Shown: one piece after another, positions 20,589-29,900 of the stretch
Layout: every line of letters starts with the position of its first letter
Position numbering within the stretch: position 1 is the stretch's first letter
NCBI RefSeq assembly: GCF_963678635.1
Contig: NC_087063.1
Coordinates: 58,598,759 to 58,662,758, forward strand
Direction: 5' to 3'
Source of the DNA: Symsagittifera roscoffensis
Taxonomy: Eukaryota; Xenacoelomorpha; Acoela; Convolutidae
Length of the DNA stretch: 64,000 bases
The notes under the pieces: generated by a model
Seen by the model: only the letters and a program-made list of their open reading frames with translations
Database searches by the model: none
What the model was told of the DNA's origin: nothing
Program-made: the position numbers and the translations under genes

Positions 20589-21748
20589 GTGGTGTACGGA
20601 CCGGTGATGTCATACGCGTATCCAGACGTACAAGTGAAAGCGTACAGGAACTGGATGTTGTACGCCAATTTAGTCTCAGTGGTAGGTTGTTCCGTGTTAA
20701 ATTGGGTGGAACAGGAGGAAATGAGAGGGCTGACCAGTGACGGCAGATTGTTCAGGAGAATAGCAGAACCAGGATGGATGTTGATGGACTTTAACAACAG
20801 TTTTAAAAGCCGTATGGGCGATATGGATGATTCTCATATCCAGTTTAACCCCAAGCTCTGGAATTTAGGACCACTGGTGAAAGACACAGGAGAGCCGATG
20901 CGGGTTCCGGCTTGGCTGGAGGCGTATACCCGCGTCAAGGAAAATCAGGTTGCATGGCTGGCTGGATCTAGGCCACTGCCAAGCCAATGTCCTCAATACC
21001 CGCCCATAAGGAGAACTTTGCTGGGAGTCACGTCTCCTGTTGTTGCCCCTCGTATTGGAGCCGCCCGTGATGCGGAAAAGAGAATGCAGAAATTGAGTGA
21101 AGGGATGGAGCCTTTGACTTCAGTTTACCTGATGCATGGAGCCGAAAGAAGATTGAAGCGCCACCCTCGAGAAAAGAGGTGCAGTTCCTGGTGAATGACG
21201 AATTGTTCAACCACGTAGGGGACCTGATGGTAAAGGCGCGGCCGGACTCGGGCATGGACATGCGCCAAGGCCCCTCGGGACCTGGGCCGAGACCAGACAC
21301 TAATTACGATGATCAGATGGACCAGGATGACGACCCTATGGAGGGAAAGAAAGACAAGTCAAGTGGATTAGATTTAGGTGCGTTAGAGCGGGACTTGCTG
21401 GAATACCAATTCAGTGAAGACGACGACGACGGGGACGTCGATGGACATCTATTGTCGATGACACCATCATCTTTCATCCCCTACGAAGGAGGCGCCAGCC
21501 AGTCTGTCCCCAGTGGATCTGATGGGCCTGGCAGTGGAATAACCTTCCTGGACACATTACCTGAAGAGGAATGGGAGAGATACCAGAGCGAACTTGAACG
21601 GAAAGCGGGAGTGACCTGGAACCGAGTAACCTTCATGGAAAGGACATGGGACGTGATACGCAGATACGCAACCCGTAATGAAAGTGGGGTTGAACCAACC
21701 CATCATGCGCGAGGTTCCAGGGGAACTAATGAGCTCCGCAGAGTCTGA
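20589..21748 (+). pseudogene. U2 protein, unit A copy 2 (broken in the middle)
   Basis: Two frames, 20,589-21,194 and 21,179-21,748, correspond to the halves of the intact U2 at 24,575-25,762. The break is at AAAAGAGGTGCAGTTCCTGG, near 21,175. The C-terminal half is open through the Asp run and VTWNRVTFMERTWDVIRRYA to the same end as in unit B. Confidence 0.45.
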
Positions 21749-22493
21749 CATTCTGACCGAGTCAGTTTCGGAGAACAGTGCCGATGAAAATCAGGTTATG
21801 AGAAAATTACCCGTCAGGCGAGCCAAGAAAGGGCCGAAGAGATTGAAGGGGAGAACAGGAAGCAAGATAGTGAATCAGAAAGTAGTGAAGTCAAAGACGA
21901 ATGCAGTAGTGGCCTCGTTAGCAAAAGTAGACCGTCCAAGTGAGAGTGGACAGGGAGATGGTGCGGCGTTGGCCGGGGAAGAGAAAGAAAACATAATAAC
22001 CCCTATGCTGTTGGCAGGTTTGACCTCAACGGCCACAAGGTCGAAGAAAATTGCACGGACATTGGCGGATACAAAGCTTAAAAAGGAGGTCATCATTCAT
22101 TGTGGATCTGGGGGGCTCGATGACTTCAAACCCTCGTTGACGAACAAGGCCCGGATGAAACTGGAGGTACAACTCGGCGTGGTTGAGTACAGTCGGAGCA
22201 CAGTACCCGACTCAGTCCACATGGGGGATCCCGCCGGGGGTTATGTGGAGATGCTCAAGGCGAGAAACTCAGCGAGAGAGCACTTGATGGCCTGGAGCAA
22301 AAAGCACGCCATACAGGAGTACTTAAGGGATTTGGCGAAGGACTCTAATCTGTATCGGAAGGAATATGGCACCGTGATGTCCTCGGAGGCAAATGAGATC
22401 GGGCTGGAAAATTTATTAGAAATCTTTTGGAGGGCGGCACTCCAAAGATACTTCGACGAGACCATGCATGCACCGGCGAAGGTGGCAGCGTAA
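21678..22493 (+). CDS. U3 protein, unit A copy 2 (271 codons, open)
   Basis: Open from ATG to TAA. Residues 1-40 are acidic; 42-72 are basic (KLPVRRAKKGPKRLKGRTGS); about 135-145 read VIIHCGSGGLDD; the rest is helical with W-R-A-A-L-Q-R near the end. It overlaps the end of U2 by 71 bases in another frame, which suggests a former single frame broken by an indel, or overlapping genes. Basic N-terminus and helical body could suit a nucleic-acid-binding structural protein, but I know no family. Distant relics at 44,122-45,136 and 55,329-56,349 confirm the protein reading. Confidence 0.5.
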   Translation: MKVGLNQPIMREVPGELMSSAESDILTESVSENSADENQVMRKLPVRRAKKGPKRLKGRTGSKIVNQKVVKSKTNAVVASLAKVDRPSESGQGDGAALAGEEKENIITPMLLAGLTSTATRSKKIARTLADTKLKKEVIIHCGSGGLDDFKPSLTNKARMKLEVQLGVVEYSRSTVPDSVHMGDPAGGYVEMLKARNSAREHLMAWSKKHAIQEYLRDLAKDSNLYRKEYGTVMSSEANEIGLENLLEIFWRAALQRYFDETMHAPAKVAA

Positions 22494-22526
22494 CTGGCAT
22501 ACCCATGTGCGAGAACTGACTCGCAG

Positions 22527-22988
22527 GTGCGACTGGCCTGGTGCCTAATGGGAGTCAAGAGATCGGAGTCCGTGGCCAATAATGACTCGAAATTGAAGGA
22601 ACAGGAGCTGGAACTGATGGAAGCCCTGCGAGTTTTGATTAGCAGAGACGATTTCGCGATAGCCTGGGCTAAGCGCAAAGATGCCCTTTGCTTTGTGAGG
22701 TTCGTGATGGGTCGCATCCCCACCCCTGTATTAGAAGAATGTTTAAAAACCATTCGGCTAGGGGGAGTTGATCGTGAACGAAATTTTCTAAGGGCTCTCC
22801 TGGAGCTATATCAGGACATGCCGCTGCTCATACCGAGTAAAAAGACTAATTATATAGGAAGCTATCGCAGGCTGGAGGAAGTGAGAAAATACGCCAACAA
22901 AGAGTTTAAGGTAAGCCGTGAGTCAATTGAGGCAGTCAGGGAACAGAAAGATCATGCAACCCATGGGAAGCTGAAATCATTCCAATAA
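22527..22988 (+). pseudogene. U4 frame, unit A copy 2
   Basis: 153 codons, open, starting at a GTG directly after the U3 stop region. Nearly identical to 7,853-8,314 (SKLKEQ for SKYKEQ, NYIGSY for NDIGSY). Probably the continuation of U3. Confidence 0.45.
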
Positions 22989-24060
22989 GTGTCAGGCATA
23001 CCAGGGATGGCGTACAATCCCTTTCTGGGCGAGGAAGCCAGGGAGGCATATTTTAACTACGAGCAGGTCATGATATTTGATTTCTGGGTCGAGTGAGTCA
23101 AGGAAGCTGGCATGCTGATGGTGGAACAACCCAAGCTGGGAATTATTTTGGAGGAAATGGTGGTCGAACCCTCGATTCCTGAGCTAAAGGGGCAAGCGAG
23201 CTTTGAATGTGGTTCATGGGACGATCCCTTGAAGACCAGCTTAGTAACCATGTGGGAGCTCATGAAGCCTTCATGATGTCCATACCCTAATGCCGGTTTA
23301 ATCTGGGATATGACGGCAGATATCGTATTGGATTTGAATGATGACGCGAGTCTACATGATTTGACCATAATACATCATCTGCTGGTCGTGAAAGTAACGA
23401 AGCAGAATGGCAGACCATCTACGGAACCGTCCGAGCGAAGTTCTTCGAGTAATTGGTTGAGACAGGGCACCTGTCTAGCTTCCAGTTGTTGAATGGAAGG
23501 ACACGTGTGAGGTACGGGCCATTGTCTGAACACGCTGAGTGAACAACATTGCCAACTAACTCAGTTGTTTGGAAAATTAAGCATGTCAGACAAAAGTGAG
23601 ATGGAACTGATAGCAGACTGCCACGGAGTAACGGAAGTGAATTTGATCACTGCTTTGGAATTTTACAGCATGACGAGCTCAATCGAATTGTTAGAACGCC
23701 TGGAGCGTGCCCACGGGCTAGTTAAAACCTTCCCTGAATTGTTGCAGACGGAGCAGAAAATTGGAGGTTGGCGAGAGGCTCTAGAAAACTAGATGAACTT
23801 GAAAGACAGTGAAGCATATCATAGACCTACTGGTTCGAGATATCAGGTGGGTTCGAGCTCCGCACCATATTGCAATAGCAAATACCCCACGCACATGGTA
23901 GTGATGGATGCGAGGACGCAGCAGGTGTTAGTCGACCAACTCTTCTCTGTACCCAAATAAGTGAGGCTGGCCAGGGTTCCGGAGAGGTCATATGATTTAC
24001 TGACGAAAATTATTTGGGCCGTCCCGAAGAGATCTGAAGGCGAGTTGCAGGACATAGTGG
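22989..24060 (+). pseudogene. U5 segment, unit A copy 2 (stop-laden)
   Basis: Same chain of motifs and the same stops as 8,315-9,387: MAYNPFLGEEAREAYFNYEQ, FECGSWDDPLKTSLVTMWEL, GHCLNTLSEQ, ELIADCHGVTEVNLITALEF, SEAYHRPTGSRY. It ends at the tandem junction, so the 3' part of the frame is cut off. Confidence 0.45.
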
Positions 24061-24160
24061 GAGGACGCCATTCTTCCTGTTTCTGTGTTACCCCAGGGCT
24101 TCCAGGAATCTGATCGCGAGCTTCGTCAAAGACATCCGAAAACTGTCAACTGGTCTGGTA

Positions 24161-24343
24161 TTGGCATTGTATGTGACGTTTGGTCATGAGAACTTTGTGA
24201 AGGGACCTGCGAATCTCTTCACCCAAGCTTTGGCGGACCTGAGACTGGATGGACTACTTACCCTGATCGCGATAACATATGGTCGGTTGGGCGATTTGCT
24301 CGAGCTTTTGCCTCACCCCGAACAGCTGCAGGGAGCGAGTTGA
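24161..24343 (+). pseudogene. U1 fragment, unit B copy 2
   Basis: The frame ends at the TGA after LQGAS (24,341-24,343) that all unit B copies share. The upstream part is in frame with FVKDIRKLSTGLVLALYVTF, but a T-to-C change has altered the first codons relative to the other units. Confidence 0.35.
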
Positions 24344-24574
24344 GAATTCAACGCGCAGTTAGAAACCGCCTCATATCGAAAGATGAAGGATTGGAGGATA
24401 CTCTTGCTCCAGTACCTCCTACAACAGAACAGGAGTGTCACAGGAGAGGACAAGTCTACAACGGGAGTGAATGAGTGTAAGCAGTATTGTGGTATGCCTT
24501 TGATAACGGATCTGGCTGTAATGATGCGGGTCGATCCGCTGGTTCTGGTCCATTGACTAAGGGAGCTCGTCACG

Positions 24575-25762
24575 GTGGTGTACGGACCGGTGATGTCATA
24601 CGCGTATCCAGACGTACAAGTGAAAGCGTACAGGAACTGGGTGTTGTACGCCAATTTAGTCTCAGTGGTAGGTTGTTCCGTGTTAAATTGGGTGGAACAG
24701 GAGGAACTGAGAAGGCTGACCAGTGACGGCAGATTGTTCGGGAGAATAGCAGAACCAGGATGGATGTTGATGGACTTTAACAACAGTTTTAAAAGCCGCA
24801 TGGGCGATGTGGATGATTCTCATATCCAGTTTAACCCCAAGCTCTGGAATTTAGGACCACTGGTGAAAGACACAGGAGAGCCGATGCGGGTTCCGGCTTG
24901 GCTGGAGGCGTATACCCGCGTCAAGGAAAATCAGGATTCATGGCTGGCTGGATCTAGGCCACTGCCGAGCCAATGTCCTCAATACCCGCCCATAAGAAGA
25001 ACTTTGCTGGGAGTCACGTCTCCTGTTGTTGCCCCTCGTATTGGAGCCGCCCGTGATGCGGAAAAGAGAATGCAGAAATTGAGTGAAGGGATGGAGCCTT
25101 TGACTTCAGTTTACCTGATGCATGGAGCCGAAAGAAGATTGAACAGCCACCCTCGAGAAAAGTTCCTGGTGAATGACGAATTGGAGTTCCTGGTGGAGTT
25201 CCTGGTGAATGACGAATTGTTCAACCACGTAGGGGACCTGATGGTAAAGGCGCGGCCGGACTCGGGCATGGACATGCGCCAAGGCCCCTCGGGACCTGGG
25301 CCGAGACCAGACACTAATTACGATGATCAGATGGACCAGGATGACGACCCTATGGAGGGAAAGAAAGACAAGTCAAGTGGATTAGATTTAGGTGCGTTAG
25401 AGCGGGACTTGCTGGAATACCAATTCAGTGAAGACGACGACGACGGGGACGTCGATGGACATCTATTGTCGATGACACCATCGTCTTTCATCCCCTACGA
25501 AGGAGGCGCCAGCCAGTCTGTCCCCAGTGGATCTGATGGGCCTGGCAGTGGAATAACCTTCCTGGACACATTACCTGAAGAGGAATGGGAGAGATACCAG
25601 AGCGAACTTGAACGGAAAGCGGGAGTGACCTGGAACCGAGTAACCTTCATGGAAAGGACATGGGACGTGATACGCAGATACGCAACCCGTAATGAAAGTG
25701 GGGTTGAACCAACCCATCATGCGCGAGGTTCCAGGGGAACTAATGAGCTCCGCAGAGTCTGA
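24575..25762 (+). CDS. U2 protein, unit B copy 2 (395 codons, open)
   Basis: The longest open frame of the family. Residues 1-90: VYGPVMSYAYPDVQVKAYRN, LVSVVGCSVLNWVEQEELRR, EPGWMLMDFNNSFKSRM, a compact mixed fold rich in aromatic residues. 95-150: a Pro-rich region around MRVPAWLEAYTRVKENQD. 160-200: basic helices (AARDAEKRMQKLSEGME). 200-225: a short internal repeat FLVNDELEFLVEFLVNDELF made by the 28 bp gain. 240-320: an acidic, disordered stretch with five consecutive Asp/Glu codons. 340-395: VTWNRVTFMERTWDVIRRYA. No family recognised. The reading is supported by the parallel copies at 5,918 and 20,589 and by a frame that is open for more than 1.1 kb. Confidence 0.55.
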   Translation: MVYGPVMSYAYPDVQVKAYRNWVLYANLVSVVGCSVLNWVEQEELRRLTSDGRLFGRIAEPGWMLMDFNNSFKSRMGDVDDSHIQFNPKLWNLGPLVKDTGEPMRVPAWLEAYTRVKENQDSWLAGSRPLPSQCPQYPPIRRTLLGVTSPVVAPRIGAARDAEKRMQKLSEGMEPLTSVYLMHGAERRLNSHPREKFLVNDELEFLVEFLVNDELFNHVGDLMVKARPDSGMDMRQGPSGPGPRPDTNYDDQMDQDDDPMEGKKDKSSGLDLGALERDLLEYQFSEDDDDGDVDGHLLSMTPSSFIPYEGGASQSVPSGSDGPGSGITFLDTLPEEEWERYQSELERKAGVTWNRVTFMERTWDVIRRYATRNESGVEPTHHARGSRGTNELRRV

Positions 25763-26507
25763 CATTCTGACCGAGTCAGTTTCGGAGAACAGTGCCGATG
25801 AAAATCAGGTTATGAGAAAATTACCCGTCAGGCGAGCCAAGAAAGGGCCGAAGAGATTGAAGGGGAGAACAGGAAGCAAGATAGTGAATCAGAAAGTAGT
25901 GAAGTCAAAGACGAATGCAGTAGTGGCCTCGTTAGCAAAAGTAGACCGTCCAAGTGAGAGTGGACAGGGAGATGGTGCGGCGTTGGCCGGGGAAGAGAAA
26001 GAAAACATAATAACCCCTATGCTGTTGGCAGGTTTGACCTCAACGGCCACAAGGTCGAAGAAAATTGCACGGACATTGGCGGATACAAAGCTTAAAATGG
26101 AGGTCATCATTCATTGTGGATCTGGGGGGCTCGGTGACTTCAAACCCTCGTTGACGAACAAGGCCCGGATGAAACTGGAGGTACAACTCGGCGTGGTTGA
26201 GTACAGTCGGAGCACAGTACCCGACTCAGTCCACATGGGGGATCCCGCCGGGGGTTATGTGGAGATGCTCAAGGCGAGAAACTCAGCGAGAGAGCACTTG
26301 ATGGCCTGGAGCAAAAAGCACGCCATACAGGAGTACTTAAGGGATTTGGCGAAGGACTCTAATCTGTATCGGAAGGAATATGGCACCGTGATGTCCTCGG
26401 AGGCAAATGAGATTGGGCTGGAAAGTTTATTAGAAATCTTTTGGAGGGCGGCACTCCAGAGATACTTTGACGAGACCATGCATGCACCGGCGAAGGTGGC
26501 AGCGTAA
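25692..26507 (+). CDS. U3 protein, unit B copy 2 (271 codons, open)
   Basis: As 21,678-22,493, with G in place of D in CGSGGLGDF and KMEVII for KKEVII. The basic patch, the CGSGG strand-turn and the helical end with FWRAALQRYFDETMHAPAKV are all kept. It starts 71 bases before the end of U2. Function unknown. Confidence 0.5.
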   Translation: MKVGLNQPIMREVPGELMSSAESDILTESVSENSADENQVMRKLPVRRAKKGPKRLKGRTGSKIVNQKVVKSKTNAVVASLAKVDRPSESGQGDGAALAGEEKENIITPMLLAGLTSTATRSKKIARTLADTKLKMEVIIHCGSGGLGDFKPSLTNKARMKLEVQLGVVEYSRSTVPDSVHMGDPAGGYVEMLKARNSAREHLMAWSKKHAIQEYLRDLAKDSNLYRKEYGTVMSSEANEIGLESLLEIFWRAALQRYFDETMHAPAKVAA

Positions 26508-26540
26508 CTAGCATACCCATGTGCGAGAACTGACTCGCAG

Positions 26541-27002
26541 GTGCGACTGGCCTGGTGCCTAATGGGAGTCAAGAGATCGGAGTCCGTGGCCAATAATGAC
26601 TCGAAATTGAAGGAACAGGAGCTGGAACTGATGGAAGCCCTGCGAGTTTTGATTAGCAGAGACGATTTCGCGATAGCCTGGGCTAAGCGCAAAGATGCCC
26701 TTTGCTTTGTGAGGTCCGTGATGGGTCGCATCCCCACCCCTGTATTAGAAGAATGTTTAAAAACCATTCGGCTAGGGGGAGTTGATCGTGAACGAAATTT
26801 TCTAAGGGCTCTCCTGGAGCTATATCAGGACATGCCGCTGCTCATACCGAGTAAAAAGACTAATGATATAGGAAGCTATCGCAGGCTGGAGGAAGTGAGA
26901 AAATACGCCAACAAAGAGTTTAAGGTAAGCCGTGAGTCAATTGAGGCAGTCAGGGAACAGAAAGATCATGCAACCCATGGGAAGCTGAAATCATTCCAAT
27001 AA
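26541..27002 (+). pseudogene. U4 frame, unit B copy 2
   Basis: 153 codons, open, GTG at the left end; differs from unit A by FVRSVM for FVRFVM. The helical pattern matches the four plus-strand relics further right in the window. Confidence 0.45.
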
Positions 27003-28205
27003 GTGTCAGGCATACCAGGGATGGCGTACAATCCCTTTCTGGGCGAGGAAGCCAGGGAGGCATATTTTAACTACGAGCAGGTCATGATATTTGATTTCTG
27101 GGTCGAGTGAGTCAAGGAAGCTGGCATGCTGATGGTGGAACAACCCAAGCTGGGAATTATTTTGGAGGAAATGGTGGTCGAACCCTCGATTCCTGAGCTA
27201 AAGGGGCAAGCGAGCTTTGAATGTGGTTCATGGGATGATCCCTTGAAGACCAGCTTAGTAACCATGTGGGAGCTCATGAAGCCTTCATGATGTCCATACC
27301 CTAATGCCGGTTTAATCTGGGATATGACGGCAGATATCGTATTGGATTTGAATGATGACGCGAGTCTACATGATTTGACCATAATACATCATCTGCTGGT
27401 CGTGAAAGTAACGAAGCAGAATGGCAGACCATCTACGGAACCGTCCGAGCGAAGTTCTTCGAGTAATTGGTTGAGACAGGGCACCTGTCTAGCTTCCAGT
27501 TGTTGAATGGAAGGACACGTGTGAGGTACGGGCCATTGTCTGAACACGCTGAGTGAACAACATTGCCAACTAGCTCAGTTGTTTGGAAAATTAAGCATGT
27601 CAGACAAAAGTGAGATGGAACTGATAGCAGACTGCCACGGAGTAACGGAAGTGAATTTGATCACTGCTTTGGAATTTTACAGCATGACGAGCTCAATCGA
27701 ATTGTTAGAACGCCTGGAGCGTGCCCACGGGCTATTTAAAACCTTCCCTGGATTGTTGCAGACGGAGCAGAAAATTGGAGGTTGGCGAGAGGCTCTAGAA
27801 AACTAGATGAACTTGAAAGACAGTGAAGCATATCATAGACCTACTGGTTCGAGATATCTGGTGGGTTCGAGCTCCGCACCATATTGCAATAGCAAATACC
27901 CCACGCACATGGTAGTGATGGATGCGAGGACGCAGCAGGTGTTAGTCGACCAACTCTTCTCTGTACCCAAATAAGTGAGGCTGGCCAGGGTTCCGGAGAG
28001 GTCATATGATTTACTGACGAAAATTATTTGGGCCGTCCCGAAGAGATCTGAAGGTGAGTTGCAGGACATAGTGGGTGACGATTTCATGAGGTTGAGTGAT
28101 GGTAATTTGAGTGAATTCCAGAGAATTCACGAAAGAAGGCGAGCGGAGCGTTACCCACAGAATTCCCCACCATTGATGAAAAAGACGACGTACATCGGAT
28201 TATGA
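27003..28205 (+). pseudogene. U5 segment, unit B copy 2, with its original 3' continuation
   Basis: Carries the U5 motifs with the same stops and then, past the unit border, the native continuation: LLTKIIWAVPKRSEGELQDI, VGDDFMRLSDGNLSEFQRIH and the basic ERRRAERYPQNSPPLM (27,975-28,180). A frame change near 28,180 leads to the next frame at 28,202. This is the only copy in the window where U5 is joined to the 3' ORFs. Confidence 0.45.
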
Positions 28206-28435
28206 CAGATGTGGAGCCGTTACTAGGAGCTTCAGGGTACCGGACCCGAAGGAACATCTTGATGACCCATGGGGACTATCCTTGTCACTGCTTGGCGCAG
28301 ACGTTATGGTACCCCAAGCGCGGGAATCTGGTGTTAGTATGGGATGTGGAGGAGTTATACTCCACGGGGTTGCCAGACCAAAACCAGCCAGTGTCGATTG
28401 TTGTGCTTTGTTCCATGCTAGCGGTACGATAGTTG
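28202..28435 (+). pseudogene. 3' ORF 1 of the family
   Basis: Open for 76 codons: MTDVEPLLGASGYRTRRNIL, MTHGDYPCHCLAQTLWYPKR, GNLVLVWDVEELYSTGLPDQ. The stop is TAG at 28,430-28,432. Two minus-strand relics keep the core: one near 52,380-52,575 (GYKTW, then TIWHRPCGTPN and MGLPDQAQ) and one near 49,985-50,060 (LDYPCHHLAKS). The conserved D-Y-P-C-H and G-L-P-D-Q suggest a real domain. I do not recognise it. Confidence 0.45.
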
Positions 28436-28675
28436 GAAGCCAATGCGAGCACGAGTGAGCTGGAGACGGCTGTGCCGACACCCAAACAACTGAGTAACGT
28501 GAAACTGAACAAAAACTTAGATCTTTTCATAACCACTTGCAAGGTTCTGAGGATACCTAGAGCCATTGGGAGAATATGGGCGAGGCAGAGGTTGATGCCT
28601 TGGTTCCGGGCAGTCATGAGATCATGGATGTATGAACGCGCGAAGCGGCATATGTCCAGGAACACGGAAGCTTAA
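28433..28675 (+). pseudogene. 3' ORF 2 of the family
   Basis: 80 codons, helical and basic: LSNVKLNKNLDLFITTCKVL, then RAIGRIWARQRLMPWFRAVM and YERAKRHMSRNTEA. In the same frame as 3' ORF 1 after its TAG, so probably one protein with a stop between. No known family. Confidence 0.4.
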
Positions 28676-29020
28676 TAATCCTCCCAGCTAGATATAGTGC
28701 AGCGAGCCTATAAGAGAGCCTTCCTAACGCACAGGAACACTGTTAACACCGCGTTAAAGCAAGTAGCTGGAGCGCCTTGTCTTACTGAAGTCGAAAAGAG
28801 AGAGTAGGACGGACCTAGAACGGAATATGAGCCTGTGCCTGCATAACAGTTTTTGCAGGAACCGGTACCAGACGGTGAACGTGGATTTACTGCCTTGTTG
28901 CAAACCGAGGCTGCTGGAGCAGGAAAGTTGGGGCACGGCCCACAACTCTGTTGAAAAGCACAAGAAAGACCTGGAGGATAGTGAGGCAGAAGAACAAGAA
29001 CAAGAGGCAATGGAGTGAAG
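28676..29020 (+). pseudogene. 3' ORF 3 of the family (Cys-containing, acidic end)
   Basis: Translation reads QLDIVQRAYKRAFLTHRNTV (28,685), then NVDLLPCCKPRLLEQESWG (28,878-28,932) and ends in the acidic run DSEAEEQEQEAME before TGA at 29,016-29,018. Relics on the minus strand keep the Cys block: VELLPCCKEIVAEHE at 52,109-52,160 and MELLPCYKEDVAEHE at 49,681-49,740. The coding part of the family appears to end here. Confidence 0.45.
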
Positions 29021-29900
29021 ATGAAGATGTGACACGAGAATGAAATGAAGATAGAGGGAGAGAAACTTAATTGTATTTGTGTGCTAAAACTTGTACCAAT
29101 CAACTAAGCTTGATTATTGAAACTGTTAAAAAAAATTGTCGTAGTTTGGTTAAACCAGGCTTTGAGACTTGTTAAAATGTTGTAATTGCTATATAACAAT
29201 GCGAATTTTAGTTGATGCCATTTACATATATAGACAGAGCGTAGGTGAGTATATTTACCTATTTGAATCCGACTGATGTTTTTAACCTGTGTAAGACACA
29301 TGTTCGCTGTGTGGCGACCTGGTAGGGCTTGGGTAACGCTCACTCGAAGAGGGTGAGTACCTCATGACCTTTCCTAGCCACAGAGTTTTTTAGTTTCAAT
29401 ATTGAGGCAAACGCATAAGTGAATGATTATACTTGGTGAGTGCCATTAAAAAAATTTTAACGGGTGCGTGGCCGCGCCACGTACCAAAGTTTTAATCAGC
29501 AAGAGCGAGAAGAAATTTTATGGCGGGATGACGTAGATAGTCAGAAAAGAATTTTTATCTAGGATACTCCTCATAGTGCAAATTTTGTGGAAATGTTGAA
29601 AGGCAGTGAGATGTAGTAGGATGCCATTTATGACACGCAGTGAGTTGTGGTGGAGTAGATTAATTTCTTTTTCTAATGCGATTTGTAAGGTTGATTATAT
29701 AGAACTGGAACACTACTTGACGATAACCCGGCGTTATGCGATCAATCGGGACAGTGAAGGGGACTGTCCGGGGAGTATGTGCCATTCCCCCGGATTGGCA
29801 CAGCGGAACCTTCCTTCCGTCGCAGCACGAAAATGACATAAGAGTTCTTAGTCGCCACATATTGATGTGAAAGAGGCTAGAATATTCTCGAGGAAAATTT
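29021..29900 (+). other. 3' flank of the element, non-coding
   Basis: The sequence turns AT-rich. A block at 29,311-29,395 (TGGCGACCTGG, CTCACTC, CTTTCCTAGCCACAG, TTTTTAGTTTCAA) is also found, on the minus strand, at about 49,170-49,255 and 51,580-51,660, downstream of the decayed relatives. It therefore belongs to the element and might be an untranslated end or terminal repeat. A short hairpin GGTGCGTGGC/GCCACGTACC lies at 29,462-29,484. No gene. Confidence 0.45.

Larger units (their letters stand above)
20073..24060 (+). repeat. 4.0 kb tandem unit A, copy 2
   Basis: Complete unit, bounded on the right by the same GACATAGTGGG|AGGACGCC junction as at 9,387. The unique sequence that follows GACATAGTGGG is kept only after unit B (28,075 on), where it reads TGACGATTTCATG. 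Confidence 0.9.
24061..28074 (+). repeat. 4.0 kb tandem unit B, copy 2 (complete)
   Basis: Second unit, about 26 bp longer than unit A owing mainly to the partial repeat in U2 (25,165-25,215). Its right end continues into single-copy family sequence (GTGGGTGACGATTTC), so unit B holds the original right border. Confidence 0.9.
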
